Positions 1-11,985 of a DNA stretch of 64,000 nucleotides are shown in pieces (the first letter of the stretch is position 1; every line of letters starts with the position of its first letter). The stretch lies in NCBI RefSeq assembly GCF_027244095.1, contig NC_069662.1, forward strand, positions 53,530,001 through 53,594,000, in the 5' to 3' direction. The notes under the pieces were generated by a model. That model made no database searches. It had not been told where the DNA came from and worked only from the letters and a program-made list of their open reading frames with translations. Position numbers and translations under genes: made by a program. The DNA is from Hemicordylus capensis. Lineage: Eukaryota > Chordata > Lepidosauria > Squamata > Cordylidae.

Positions 1-119
1 TGGTAAAAACAGCACACTACTGGAAGATGGTGTCATGACCCTGGATCCAACTGAGGGATGAAGCAGATAGTACAGGAGATGAGACAGGATGGGAAGACTC
101 TACGGATGGGAATAATCAT

Positions 120-1540
120 AATTAAAAAACCTTTGTTAGCTCCTGTAGCAGATTATAGCCTTTATCTTGGAGCAAGCTCATGCGAGGGAAAGAAATGCTG
201 AATCATCCCTGCTGAGCTGCATGACTAGGCTTCTCCTAAAACTCTTCTGTATTTTTGGTAGGTTCAAAAATGCCCACCACCACCCCTCTTTATAACAGAG
301 CTTGAACCTCCCTGGGCTTGGGGTAGTATTCCCAGGGAAAACTCTTTTTATTTTGCTACTGAAGAAGTACAAAAATCTTCCACATGCAAACCTACACGTG
401 GTGAGAAAACTGATAGCTGCTGAGCTCCTGAGGACATGTTTGCACCAGAGTAAACCCCCTTTCGGGGGCCCCTTTCCTGAGTTAAAAACCAACTTGGAGA
501 GGCTTGCAAAAGAAAAGAACAAAAAGAAAAACAGCTTTATTCAAGTACCACAGACTGCTTCCATCTGAGGCTTTCTCAGCTTTTAGTTACAGATAAAAAT
601 ACTCATTAGGTTACAAGAATACTTCGAAAGCACCCCGAATGATGTTGAGGTGGCACACTTTAAAAATCTTGGTTACTCAGTTGCAAAGAACAGGTATGCA
701 GGAAAATGCAAACGCAAACTTAATTGCATACAGAGTCTTTTGCTACGCCCTAGGTGTATGGAGCGTAGGCTAGTGTTCCTTATTTCAATTACGTTGTAAG
801 TAAACTATAATAGAACAGTTCAAGAATATGCAACACACACACACACACAGAATATAACTTCTAATGCAAAGTCTGACTAAACAAACTTTTCCCTAGACTA
901 AACTTCCCGAAGCCAAAGCCCAGTCTTTCTTTTTCTTGAACTCACCAAACTCCAGAGGAAAATTCAAGCTTCCTGCCCACCTATTTTTCAAGGATCTGCA
1001 GAGTCATTTTCCTGTAGCCATCCCTCCTGGCCACATATCCTTCTCTCTAACAAATAACTCCCTTCTTCCTTCTAACAGCTCTCCAGGTCCTATCTCAAAG
1101 CTGAGAAAGCCTCAGATGGAAGCAGTCTGTAGTAATTGAATAAAAATGGGGTTTTTAGTTCTTTTATTTTTACAAGCCTCTCCAAGTTGGTTTTTAACTC
1201 AGGAAAAGGCGTATGTGTGAAGGGAGATTTCTCTGGTGCAAATGCATCCTCAAACGTTCAGCAGCTATCAGTTTTCTCACCATGTGTAGGCTTGCACATG
1301 GAAGATTTTTGTACTTATCTAATAGCAAAATAAAGAGTTTTCCCTGGGATTCCACCCCAAGCCCAGAAAGGTTCAAGCTCTATCAATAAGAAGGGTGGTG
1401 GTGGCGGCAGCATTTTGAACCTACTGATATTACAGAATAGTTTTAGGAGAAGCCTAGCCAAGTAGCTCAGCAGATAATTCAGCATTTATTTCCCTCACAT
1501 GAGCTTGCTCTGAGACAAAGGCTTTAATTTGCTGCATAAA
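120..1540. repeat. Long inverted repeat, arms about 120-590 and 1098-1540
   Basis: The left arm read on the minus strand matches the right arm read on the plus strand over roughly 400 bases. Shared landmarks are the stretch around 480-505 against 1175-1200, the G/T-rich stretch near 280 against 1395, and the segment near 165-190 against 1495-1520. About 510 bases lie between the arms, with a short (AC)n at 833-849 and no convincing coding. Each arm has an AATAAA-like signal. It could be a foldback DNA element or two related element ends in opposite orientation. The family is not recognised, and the outer limits are approximate. Confidence 0.6.
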
Positions 1541-2690
1541 TGAATTTGCTAAAATATCTGGGTAAGTTTAGGTAAATCTGAATGGTTTGGGATCAACATT
1601 TCACAAATTTGAAAGATGTTAGCACAAATAAACCAGATTCCCAGGCAGGCAATCCCAATTAGATTTCTAGGGGTCTGTATGATGGTTAGAGTTGTGAATC
1701 GAATAGTCTTCAACCATAATAGATTGCTTTGAGATGTGCAAATGGATTTGGAAAAGTGGGATCCATTACATCTATTTTGGCTGGGTCGAATTACCACTGT
1801 TTAGAAAGGCTCTGTGTATGTTGTTGATTCATTTGGATTTGTCCAGTGTATGGAATCACCATAAATGGGCATTTGGGTTAGCCTATGGAAGTGTCCCAAA
1901 TTGACCTATAGTTGTCATTTGCAAGAAGGCTATTATAAACTGTTATTTAGGTGTTTTTTAACCCGTCCCCACCAGATTAAATATTATATACCTACATATC
2001 CAGATAAGTGCTGAGAAAATATGGGAGTACAGAGGCTAATCTCTTACATATTTTTTGCTGTTCTACAATACAGATGGTTTAGCTAAGGATGAAACTTAGT
2101 TATAATTTACTGATGGCTTGGATGCAATGATTTGGAAGAATTGATAGAGAATTGATAAATCAATTTACATCTGTGGTGAGATTAACCATGAGTAAAGGCT
2201 GGAAAAAAATTCAAAGCTTCCAACGTGGAAGTGGTGGATTTTGAAGGTATGGGACATTGCTATTATGGTAAAATTAACAAATTACATATGATATGCAGAA
2301 GGGAGACACAAAACTATGAGCATGTTCAGAGTCACTGCAGATGCTTGGTTGAACTGCAGCATTCCTGGTTTGTTTTTTTGTCCAAACGTGCCTCTCAAAT
2401 TCAACCAAGGTTTTGTTTAGCCCAACAAACCAACCTTTTCAACCAAAGTTTGTAGTTGGATTGTTTTTTTTAATCGTGCTTCAGTTCACCATTGTTTATT
2501 CTCTGCTTGTTGCAAGAGTTTGCCTCCACCCACAAAAATGCTTGCGCAGAGCAGCTGAAAAGCAGCCTCTCCAAGGCTCCTTTGGATGTGCTCAGGCGAA
2601 ACCTGACTAGTGACTAATGACATCACTACCACCATAAGCGGTCCACAACAGCAACTCCTCTATACTGTTGTGTGCTGGGTACAGACATCG
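1541..2690. other. AT-rich stretch, no feature recognised
   Basis: I see no coding exon, SINE head or clear terminal repeats here. It is probably intergenic DNA and old unrecognisable repeat. Confidence 0.4.
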
Positions 2691-2769
2691 ACCAGGAGTT
2701 TCAGGGGGCAGGGGGGAAGGGCAGAGTGAACACAAGAGATGAAAGCAAGCCGCAAACGGTTTTCTGTGT

Positions 2770-4030
2770 TAGGGGTTCCGTGGGCTAGCATCCTCTTTTC
2801 CCTCTAACCTAAGAATTACAAGAAAGCTCTGTGATGACAAGAAAGCTGTGGGCTGCCCATCTTTGTATAGCTGTGCCATGGCTAGGCTCCGACCAGCATC
2901 CAAGGACAAGCGAAAAAAGTCGAAGCAGTTCACCCAGTGTTTCATGTAGATGTTAAAAAGCATCAGAGATAGGATGGAGCCCTGAGGGATACCATACAAT
3001 ACCTCTCACTTCAGAGAGCAACTATCTCCTAGTGACACCATCTGGAATCTACCTGAGGGATAGGAACGGAACCACTGCAGAGCAGTATCACCGATACCCA
3101 AATCCCCCAAATGACCCAGAAGGATACCATGGTCAATAGTATTGAAAGTCGCAGAAAGATCCAAAAGAACCAACAGAGTCACACTCCCTCTGTCCATTCC
3201 TTGGTTGAGATCATCCATCAGGCGACCAAGGCTGTCTCCACCCCATAGCCCACTCTAAAGCCATTTTGAAATGGATCTACATAATCAGTATCTTCCAAAA
3301 CTACCTGGAGTTGATTAGTCATCACCCACTCAATTACTTTGCCCACCCAAAGGAGGTTGGAGACTGGCCTATAATTATCCATCACCAAGGGCTCTAGGGC
3401 AAGCTTCTTAAGTAAAGGTCTCACAGTTGCCTGCTCCAAACATGGAGGCATCCTGCCCTCCTTCAGCAAGGCATTTATGATGTCATCTAGGCCATCTCTA
3501 ACAGTCTCCCTGATAGATGTTATAAGTCATGTTGGGCATGGATCCAAACGACAAGTGGTAGGCCAAACACCTCCAAGGAGTTTGTCCACATCCGCAGAAG
3601 TCACAAATTGAAACTGATTCATTCTAACTTAACCAGAGGAGTTACTGGACACCTCTGCAATTGACCATAACCGTGGAGTCCAAGTCAGCTTGAATGCAAG
3701 AGATTAGCACTTTAAAAAAATTGTTAAGAGCAAAAAATTGTTAAAAGCGTCATAGTGGGATGATGAAAAATCCAAATCTAAGTTCAGAGAAGCGGGAACC
3801 TGAGTCAGTCCTCTCACAACTCTTAACAACTCCACTGGACATGAACTTGTGGATGCAATACGTGTAGAACAGAATTGCTTCTTTGCTGCTCATATTACCA
3901 CAGAATAAGCCTTCAGATGGGCTTTATGTTGTGTCTTATCGGATTCAAGTCAAGTCTTCCTCCACTTTTGCTCTAGTCTTCTCCCTTGCTACTATAGCTT
4001 CTGTAGCTGTTCAGTATACCATGAAGCCAA
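2770..4030 (-). mobile_element. L2/CR1-like LINE fragment (reverse transcriptase), inverted 5' portion
   Basis: The minus strand carries broken reverse transcriptase reading: NYRPVSNLL near 3390, DPFQNGFRVGYG near 3260, LLVLLDLSATFNTIDHG near 3140-3180, LQWFRSY near 3080 and GIPQGSILSLMLFNIYM near 2950-3000. These are the usual RT blocks of L2/CR1-clade non-LTR elements, in the right order. The stretch from 3480 to 4030 continues into sequence upstream of RT. Stops and frame changes show an old dead copy. It abuts a plus-strand piece of what looks like the same element at about 4030. Confidence 0.75.
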
Positions 4031-4034
4031 GGAA

Positions 4035-4815
4035 CAGGGAGGTACGTAAGCTGGGAGTGTTTCTGGACTCTGCACTCTGGTTTCTCAGGTTGATCAGGAG
4101 CGCTTTCTATCAACTTTGGTTGATACGACAGCTGCGTCTGTTCCTTGGAAATGATCTCGGAACTGTGGTGCACTCTCTGGTAACCTCTAGGCTTGACTAC
4201 TCCAATGCACTCTACGTAGGGTTGCCTTTGTATTTCGTTCAGAAGCTTCAGTTGGTCCAAAATTGGTTGGTCCCAAACTAGATTGGTCTCCAGGTTTTCT
4301 CAGAGAGACTGTATTATGCCTGTTTTAAAACAACTGCATTGACTGCCAATCGTTTCTGGGCAAAATAAATAAATAAATAAATAAAAATGCCAGTAATTAT
4401 TTTTCAAGCCCTAAACGGCTTAGAACTGGGTTACCTGAGAGAGTACCTTCTTCCGCATGATCCCCACCGCACATTAAGGTCATCAAGAGAGGTCCATCTC
4501 TGGATGCTGCCAGTGCGTCTAGTGACAACTCAGGAGGGGGCCTTCTCTGTAGTCGCTCCTGGGCTGTGGAATGTGCTCCTTATAGATATTAGTAGCTTAA
4601 TCAGCCTTTAAAAGACTGGTTTGTATCAGCATTTAAAAGAGTCCTTAAGAAGCACTTTTTAAGCCTGGCTTTACTAATCTTTGAATATTTTAAGTTGTTT
4701 TAAATCATTGTGGTTTTAATAGCTTGTTTTATCGAGGTTTTATTGTTTTTGTTGTTATGAACCGCCTAAAGCTTTGGAGTCAGGCAGTATATTAAATAAA
4801 TAAACAAATAAATAA
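4035..4815 (+). mobile_element. L2/CR1-like LINE, 3' portion in sense orientation
   Basis: Plus-strand reading gives LGVFLDSALWFL, SLVTSRLDYSNALYVGLPL and KLQLVQN (4050-4275). These are the blocks that follow the RT active site in L2-like elements. Then comes FQALNGLELGYLREYL (4400-4450) and a typical 3' tail with an accgcctaaagc-type motif near 4760 and AAATA repeats at 4790-4815. An internal AAATA run at 4365-4384 interrupts the reading. Together with the minus-strand segment before it, this looks like one insertion with a twin-priming inversion. Confidence 0.7.
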
Positions 4816-6640
4816 GCTTTTCAACACCCATGCCAAGCTGGTGACCAGTGGTAAGGGAAGGAGTGACAGGGCAAAGCATTGCCAGGAGCTGAGCAGACTT
4901 GGAACTCTGGGATTGTGTTTGGGAGGACTGGGGAAAGGGTGGGGTCACACAAACTACTGGCAGCCAAAACCGCACTATTGCTGATAGTCTGTGGAGCGGA
5001 TCTCTGCTTGTTTTTAGAAGTTTGCTTAAAATGAAATTTGGCTCCATGTTGTGTCTGACAGGGCCCAAAGAGTCTGGGCACATATGGTCATTATTTACCC
5101 AATACTGGAACAATACACTTCAAGATAACGTTCAGCCATTTGTGGTACTGAATTCAATTTAGGCATAATTAAATGTTAGGACAACAGGATGGAGGATTAA
5201 AGAGGCTGAAGTTATTAGGAAAGCAATGTAAGAGCTATTAATAATAGATTGGAAACATTAGAGTATTATATTAATTATGTAATATATCAGTATTGGTGAA
5301 TATTAGACATATACCTATTAATGTATTTATTCATTTTTGTTGACTTCATTGGTTTACTATTATGTTAAGTGAAGTATATTTCTAATAAAAAAAATTTAAA
5401 AAGAGGAAAGAAAAGGGCTTTATGGTTGTAGCAAAAGACTTGAAATCTGTAGTCAGCTCCCAAATGAGGATCATAGCAAGTCCCTAGATTGAAAGGGGAA
5501 ATGAGGTAGGAAACAAATCCAGACTAAAGTCATGGAATTTATATTTGCTTCCAGCACCATCTGCTGTCTGTTTGAATTCACAGCTAGCACATGTCTATCG
5601 ATTTTTAACTGTGTTTCACCCAGCTTTAAAGATAATAACAAAGCAGAACACATGCAGGATAGGCAGTTAAATAGCCGGCTTAACACAGAATCTGTGTGTG
5701 GAAACATCCACCGTAAAATCCACTCCAATACAAGCACAATGTCTCACTATTATCTACATACCTTCTGTGTTCTGTACATTAGTATAGAATGACACCGGCA
5801 TGCATGCAGTTGGCATTGGGGCGGGGCTGTAATTGGACGCATGGGTTTGAAGAGCCCCCGCCTCCAAGGCCACCAGGCTTGCTTCTTCTCCCTCACCTCG
5901 CTGCCCTTGCCACGTGGTGAGGGCAGGAAAATATCACTTAACCAGCAGCAGCAAACTTAGCCACCACTAGTATCTGGAATGCTGCACAGGACAGAGGTGC
6001 GACAGTACCCTTATTCTAGGCCTTTATCTCGATGGTGGATTGCAGCACAGCATAGCTCAAACCAATCAGTTCCTCAGCCTTAGTGATACAGGAAATAAGA
6101 TGCTTGAATCCTGCTACTGGTTCCCCTTGTTCAAGCCACACAGGCAAGACAGTTGCTAGGATTTGTGTTTCTAACACATTTCAATACAAATCTTTATCAT
6201 ATTTAAACCCCTTATGACCCAGCTAAACAAAACTAATTGCAATGACCGCTAACAACTAGATTTTTTTAACTGAACACCAATCCTAGCAGCTTTTCTGTCT
6301 GTGTGTTTGTTCTGCACTTACAGTGGTCCTTGATCGTTTTCTTCATCTGCTGTCAGCATCTGGCAGCAAGCAACATCATGACTGTGGTGGTGAAGTTCTT
6401 TCCAGGGATACTCTAGGAGTGGCATTTAGTGTTAGTACTTGTTTCTAGCTATTGGTAAGAAGGTATATGAAGAACAGCCAACTCCCACATACTGTAGTTC
6501 TGCCTGACCCATAAGAACAGGGAGAGAGGCTCTAATACATGTTCCACTGTCTTCTGAAGTATGGTAGCTGGTGGCGCATGGGCAGGCCTTTTCTTCCGTG
6601 GCCCCAGCTCTGTGAAACTGCTGATCTCCAGCTCACTTCC
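4816..6640. other. No gene recognised; GC-rich patch at 5800-5960
   Basis: Mostly AT-rich sequence without recognisable coding exons. A short GC-richer patch lies at 5800-5960. I cannot assign a function or repeat family. Confidence 0.35.
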
Positions 6641-6649
6641 TCATCCTGT

Positions 6650-6910
6650 TCAGTTTTAGAAAAAAATTGAAGCCCTTTCTATTTCAGATTGACTGCCCCG
6701 GTCCCTAGTTTGTGTTTGATTTGTTGCTGCTCTTTTTCTCCTTTAAAAAAAACAAAACAGATTTTTTTTTATTGCTAGGGTGTGGTGTTTTTTCTTGCTT
6801 GATTGTATTTTTATTGTATTTATCGTGTGTATTTTGACATTATAAGCTACTTCAAATCCACTTGATGATGATTTAGCAAGTAACAAACTTTTAAATAATG
6901 TGAAAATATT
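6650..6910 (+). repeat. LINE-like 3' tail fragment
   Basis: The closing sequence (TTTTATTGTATTT runs, a gatttagcaagtaac-type end and terminal AAATAATG) resembles the 3' untranslated tails of the L2/CR1-like LINEs elsewhere in this window. It has no coding part and the assignment is weak. Confidence 0.3.
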
Positions 6911-7496
6911 GTGATTTGATTCTGTTGCTGTCTAAGCAGAGGACCATAATTACAGTGACCCTGCATGTAATATGGGACCATATTGACTTCAGTGTAGAGG
7001 CCACAAGTCTAATAAGACTCTCCTGTCTAAGACAACCAGGGGGCAGGGGGGAACAAGGCTTCTGAGATGAGGCTTAGATCCTGTCTGTAAAGTCAGGATT
7101 CCTCTCCTGAGTAGGACTCTAAAATGGACTGTCTCATCCCACCAAGCACGTAGGTTTCGTGGATTCAGGCTCATTGCTGTCTGTTTTTGAGGACAAGGTG
7201 ATGGAGCCCCAGAATCAAGCAGTGAATTCAGTTGAGGTAGGTTGGGTCCCTGATTCTGTAGGTTTCCTGGGATGGCTTTTGTTCTGAGGTTCCATCAGGA
7301 AGCCCCTTCTTTTCCTGGTCTCTGCTGGAGCCTATGGTGGGCTCCACCTCTGTTAATAATGCCATTGTTAATATTGGCAAATGGTGCTACTGCTGGAGGA
7401 GGAGGAGTGTTCTAGGACCTGCAAGTTATCATCTACCTCCCTCCTGAGCAAAGCCTCATAGGACGAAACTCATATTATTCTTTTAAATGGAAGTTA

Positions 7497-7960
7497 TCTT
7501 TATAACGCCATTAATTAATTAATTATACTGCCTTTCATTAAAATAATCTCAAGATGGTTTATAAGATACTTAAAACAATATAAAATTAAATTGGAATAAA
7601 AATACAAATCTAATTAAGAAGTTTAAAAACATGTACAATATAACCATAAGATACAAAGCTGCAGCAACAACACACTCATAGAAAATACTCATTAAAAAGC
7701 TCAGGTAAAAAGCCAAGGTTTTACTGCTTTTACAAATTGTGATGGAGATTGGGGAGCAGATGCCCCCCAGGAGAGCATTCCAACTCTGGGGGCAATAACT
7801 GAGAAGGCCCTGTCCTGTGTACACAAAAGGCAAACCTCCCTCATTGTCGGCACACAGATAATGTATTTTCCCCCTATGACTTCGGCAAGCGGGCAGAAAT
7901 TATTGGGAGCAGGCAGTCCCTCAGGTATCCAGGGTCCAAACTGTTTAAAGGTCAAATTCT
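7497..7960 (-). mobile_element. LINE 3' end, minus strand (copy 1)
   Basis: Poly-(ATTA) and a degenerate 3' tail at 7500-7620 are followed, reading on the minus strand, by C-terminal LINE peptide such as RAFSVIAPRVGM (near 7780-7810) and SPSQFVKAVKPW. A closely related copy lies at 14985-15345. These are 5'-truncated insertions of one L2/CR1-like family. Confidence 0.6.
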
Positions 7961-9232
7961 GATTTAATTTGGCCTATTTTATTCTCCAAACCATTATTTT
8001 TTTAAGATTGTGAGCCCCATGGGGACTGGAGTACTTACATTTCAAAAATATGCTGTAAGTTTATCATAGTCCACAGGACAAAGCAGAATAAAAATAAAAT
8101 AAATAAAACAAACTACTACAAAACAAAATCTGATTCTGGTTGTGAGAGTTGGCAGGTTCTGACACCATCCAGGCTCTGAATCTTCAAGTCAATGTTTATA
8201 CTACAGACTAATAGTGGCACTGCAGAATTAAGACATAAGGAAAGCATGCTTTCATTAAAACAAAAACACAGAGAAAAAAGGTAGAAGTTGATCAAACCTA
8301 AAGATACTGTACCCTAGAGAAAAGCCATAAAAAGAAAGCATTTGCAGATGAAACACAATGAGGTGTCAACAGTATTCCTTCTAGAGTCCCTGAAAAACAC
8401 AGGGCTCTGATCTCATCCATCTTGCATCTGAATATTTGCACAGAGGGAGAAAAGGTATCCTGCAAACAGCTGGTCTTTGCTGGACTTTGGAAGCAGATTT
8501 TTCTGGTGGGATTTGGGGGATCATTATCTCCTGAGAAACATCTGGAGTTTCTCCAGCCTGTTCACAGGGTGGTCAAGTGTTCTACACAAAGTACCAGCAG
8601 GCTAAGAACAGAGGTCCTTGCAATTTCCTAAGAAACTGTCAGCTTCTGAACAGAAAGAAATGTAAGGTATGAAAAAATAGCTTGGTTTCCACATAGGTAG
8701 TAAAAAGCTCATACAAATAGGGCAGTCACAGAGAAAGAAACATTACTCCTTCTGAGGAAATTATCTTGGATTGTCTTAGGAAAATCATGTTCTACAGAAA
8801 GATAGATGAGCATAGCATAGTCAGATGCAATTAAGAATGTGGTTGTAATACTACTGGGTGAACAAAAGGTCAGCTAGGATCTACTAGTAGTAGATCTGTG
8901 TGATTTGCAGTACTTTTTTAAAAAAGGGATTAAGTGCATCTTAATGTCAGTATCAAGTAAAACTGCAAGTAAAATAACTCTCAGCCATAATCTACAGTGA
9001 GATCCAGTTGTGTCCCAACATTACCTGTGTATTTTGTTATTCAGGAATCAGGATATCAACAACTGAGCAGTTTCAGACACAGTGAATTAACTGTGCAGTG
9101 TTCAGACCAGCCTCCATTCTGGCCCTTCTCTTGGGCTAGAAAAAACCTTACAGGCTTATGTTATATAGCCCTGCAAGGCAGCTGTCTATGATCCACTAAA
9201 TTAGTGTGGAGTCTGAATTAATAGTTGAGATT
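7961..9232. other. No gene recognised; LINE-tail-like stretch at 8005-8110
   Basis: At 8005-8110 the motif ttgtgagcccca and AAATAAAATAA repeats resemble the 3' tail of the L2-like LINE or SINE family. The rest, 8110-9230, shows nothing I can name. Confidence 0.3.
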
Positions 9233-9545
9233 CATAAGAACATAAGAACAGCCCTGCTGGATCAGGCCTAAGGCCCATCCAGTCCAGCATCCTGTTCCTC
9301 ACAGTGGCCCACCAGATGCCGCTGGAAGCCACAGACAGGAGTTGAGGGCATGCCCTCTCTCCTGCCATTACTCCCCTGCAACTGGTACTCAGAGGCATCC
9401 TGCCTTTGAGGCTGGAGGTGGCCTAGAGCCCTCCGACTAGTAGCCATTGATAGACTTCTCCTCCATGAAGTCATCCAAACCCCTCTTAAAGCCAACCAGG
9501 TTGTTGGCTGTCACCACATCCTGTGGCAGAGAGTTCTATATCTTG
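9233..9545 (-). mobile_element. CR1 LINE 3' end, minus strand
   Basis: The element ends in tandem cataagaa units at 9233-9256, the complement of the 8-base TTCTTATG repeats that terminate reptile CR1 LINEs. Inward lies the conserved tail that reads on the minus strand as gatgggcc...tgatccagcagggc. This is a 5'-truncated CR1 copy. A longer CR1 with the same tail lies at 26600-30715. Confidence 0.75.
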
Positions 9546-9547
9546 TC

Positions 9548-9795
9548 TCCTGCTAACTGAGCAAAGAGGAATCTTTTTAAAGTGGTGATTCTCTTTATTT
9601 AGCAGGGGAAGAGCAACTGGCCCTATCCATCCCTAGCACAGCATCCCTCCAGTGGCTGTTGCTGGTGTCTATCTTATGTTTCTTTTTAAAATTGTGAGCC
9701 CTTTGGGGACGGTGGCCATATTATTTATTTAATCTATGTAAACGGCTTTGGGAACTTTTGTTGAAAAGCAGTATATAAATATTTGTCAGATTTGT
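9548..9795 (+). repeat. SINE-like repeat family C, copy 1
   Basis: Shares a head (caaagaggaatctttttaaagtgg-type), a tttatttagcaggggaagag block, the ctggccctatcc block and an L2-like 3' end (ttgtgagccctttgggga, then agcagtatataaat) with copies at 14705-14965 (minus), 30262-30345 (partial) and 47140-47395. The 3' tail resembles that of L2-type LINEs, as expected of a SINE mobilised by them. Confidence 0.6.
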
Positions 9796-11100
9796 ATATA
9801 ATTTGAAACCTTAGTTTGTGCTAACCATCATTTGAGTTTCCAGATGTCTAACAGGAAAACCGGGATTTAGAGCTGCTCATCTGCTTTTGTTTTCCATCTG
9901 CTCAGGATTCAGCGTCATAAATTCACTTGTTTCCAAAGCGGAGTAGTCTCCTGAGATGGAGCGATGGCCCTAACTAAGGTTTATCAATCATGTGATTTCA
10001 GACAAAATCATGGTTAGCATGGTTCTAATTTTTTTACTCCAAACACACCACAGTTTGTGAGCAGAATTAAGTTCAGAACTAACATATCATCATGGTTTAG
10101 CTAAACAAACTGGTTTTGGGTTATGTCTGAACCCACCCATAGTGTTAGGGTAGGCTGGCTTCCACATGGGCCAGTCACAAGAAATGTACATCCTATGGAT
10201 TTTGCAACTAGAAATATGAAAAACTGGACCAGACAGAAACAACTGATGGAGTTGATTCTTGCAGAGCCAAAATCAGGTAACTGCTCTGCAACCCCAAAAG
10301 CTGCCTATGTTCTAATTGTGTTGGTCCAAAAGGCAAATATATTTGCTTTTCATGTTATTTATCATATTGAATTAAATATATGTATAGATGTTGTTGAAAT
10401 GTATTATTAATGATTATATCTATTTATTATGTACTGTACATATGGAGACACCATCATATGCCTGCATCTAGTTCAGCTGGGTATCCCCTCCCTCATCCCA
10501 GCAGCTATATAATACCAACTGCCCTGTGAGAGCCCAAGGAGGGAGGCGAACACCATTATGCATCTGCTCTTGGATCAGCTCACTGTTGCTCCTGTGATTC
10601 CCCACTGTGTTTAGAGGAACTAAGCTTTCAGCATGTATGGGAGAGGGTTTTTTTTTGTTTTTTTAAATGTTGCCTGTTTCTGTCAAAAACAACTCCCAAA
10701 GTGGCATACTCATATTAAAACCACAGTAACAATAAGATATGCATTGTTTCTTTGCTTTGCTTCCAAGTACAGTATTTTAAAGATTGTTTCTCTATCCTTC
10801 AATATCTTTCCTCAGATAAATTCCTTTAATGATTTTAACGTTTAACTGCATATTTTGTTCGTGGAGTGTTCTATTCTGTGAGGCACTGGGATGCGAGCGA
10901 GGAAAGCAGGATACAAATTGAACAAAAATGTATGCTTCTGGGAAGGGGAGAGTACATGGAAGATCAATTGTAGATTAACTGTATTAAATCTTGGTATCAA
11001 GCAGTATGAAGGATTATTTTAGTTACGACTGGCTTTCTATGAACCTTCAATAAAACGGTTAACTACTGTATAATAATAATAAAAAATTTAAAAAGTAAAG
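9796..11100. other. Intergenic stretch, no gene recognised
   Basis: 9815-10150 holds weak inverted sequence (a gtttgtgctaacc-like stretch near 9830 against ggtttagctaaac near 10095), perhaps a decayed foldback element. 10640-10660 is T-rich. Nothing else is recognised before the GC-rich region at 11.1 kb. Confidence 0.3.
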
Positions 11101-11105
11101 ACAGT

Positions 11106-11985
11106 TTGGGTATTATGTGCAGACAACCTGCCCCGCCCCCGCTCTTTTCTCTTCCTCCAGCCAATCACTCTTGGAACTTTCCCCTCCTCTCATCTACCAG
11201 ACGGCTGATCTCGCTTTTCTCAATTCCGCCCCACTTTTTTTTTTCTTTTAGCGGGAAAAGAGTTAAAACTATGCCAACCGACTGTTTCTTTTGCTTATCT
11301 CTGGGTGAACAATCCACTTCCCCGAGATCTCATTGGGTTGGCAACATTTCCTCCAATCGCATGGCAAAGGTCGCTTGGTCAACTAAATGAGTGGGCGGGG
11401 AGAAAATAATGGAAAGGATAGGATTGGAGGCTGGAGTTGCCCAATGCACATAGAAGCGCGTGCCAAATTGGGAAAGAGGAACGTCCTACGAGTTCCCAAT
11501 TGGCTTGTTCCCACCAGACAAACGATGATAATCACCGACGGGCGCGAGAGGGGGCGGAGGAAAGCAAAGCTCTATTGGCTATCCTGAGTTGCATACCCTT
11601 CGCGATTTCGTCTCGAGAGAGACACGAAGGTGGGCGTTCCGGGAGAAAAAAGGACGGCTTCTCATTGGTTAGCTTGCTCAGGGCGAAGTCCAATCGCCTG
11701 GCGGCAAGAGCAACGAGAGTGGACAAGGCTCTCTGCCTCCATCCCCTCCCCCCCGTCAGGCGTGGTAACGGCTGCTCTGGCTCTCCTCCCCCCTCCCTCC
11801 CAGTGTCAGAGCTAGTCTCGGCCCGGTGTCCAGGATGGGGCGGAGGGAGCGCCTTCTCCTTCCCCTCGCCCGTCTGCTCGAGTAATGGCGGGGAGCCCAC
11901 AACGTTTCTCTTTGCCCCCTGGTTTCGCATGAGAAGGGGGAGTGAGATGCGCCCTTAAGCCTGTGTAGGGAAGGGGATGGAGGTG
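11106..11985 (+). promoter_or_regulatory. CpG-rich MEIOC promoter with clustered CCAAT boxes
   Basis: GC- and CpG-richer than its surroundings, and it sits upstream of the first placed MEIOC exon. Ten or more CCAAT/ATTGG pentamers occur in about 535 bases: 11161, 11332, 11353, 11423, 11441, 11467, 11496 (overlapping 11499), 11574, 11664 and 11690. This is the motif bound by NF-Y. GC boxes (ccccgccccc at 11131, gtgggcgggg at 11391, gggggcggag at 11550) are interspersed. No TATA box stands out. That this is the MEIOC promoter is inferred from position. Confidence 0.6.
11977..11982 (+). CDS. MEIOC candidate first coding exon end (Met-Glu then a strong donor)
   Basis: Exon 2 begins in phase 0, so the first coding exon must end on a codon boundary. 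ATGGAG at 11977-11982 is followed directly by GTGAGG, a good 5' splice site in the right phase. It would add only Met-Glu before the His-Lys-Val of exon 2. The human protein, as I recall it, also begins Met-Glu-Val. The ATG is preceded in frame by a stop at 11956, so no longer reading is possible here. A different, unseen first exon is equally plausible. Confidence 0.25.
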
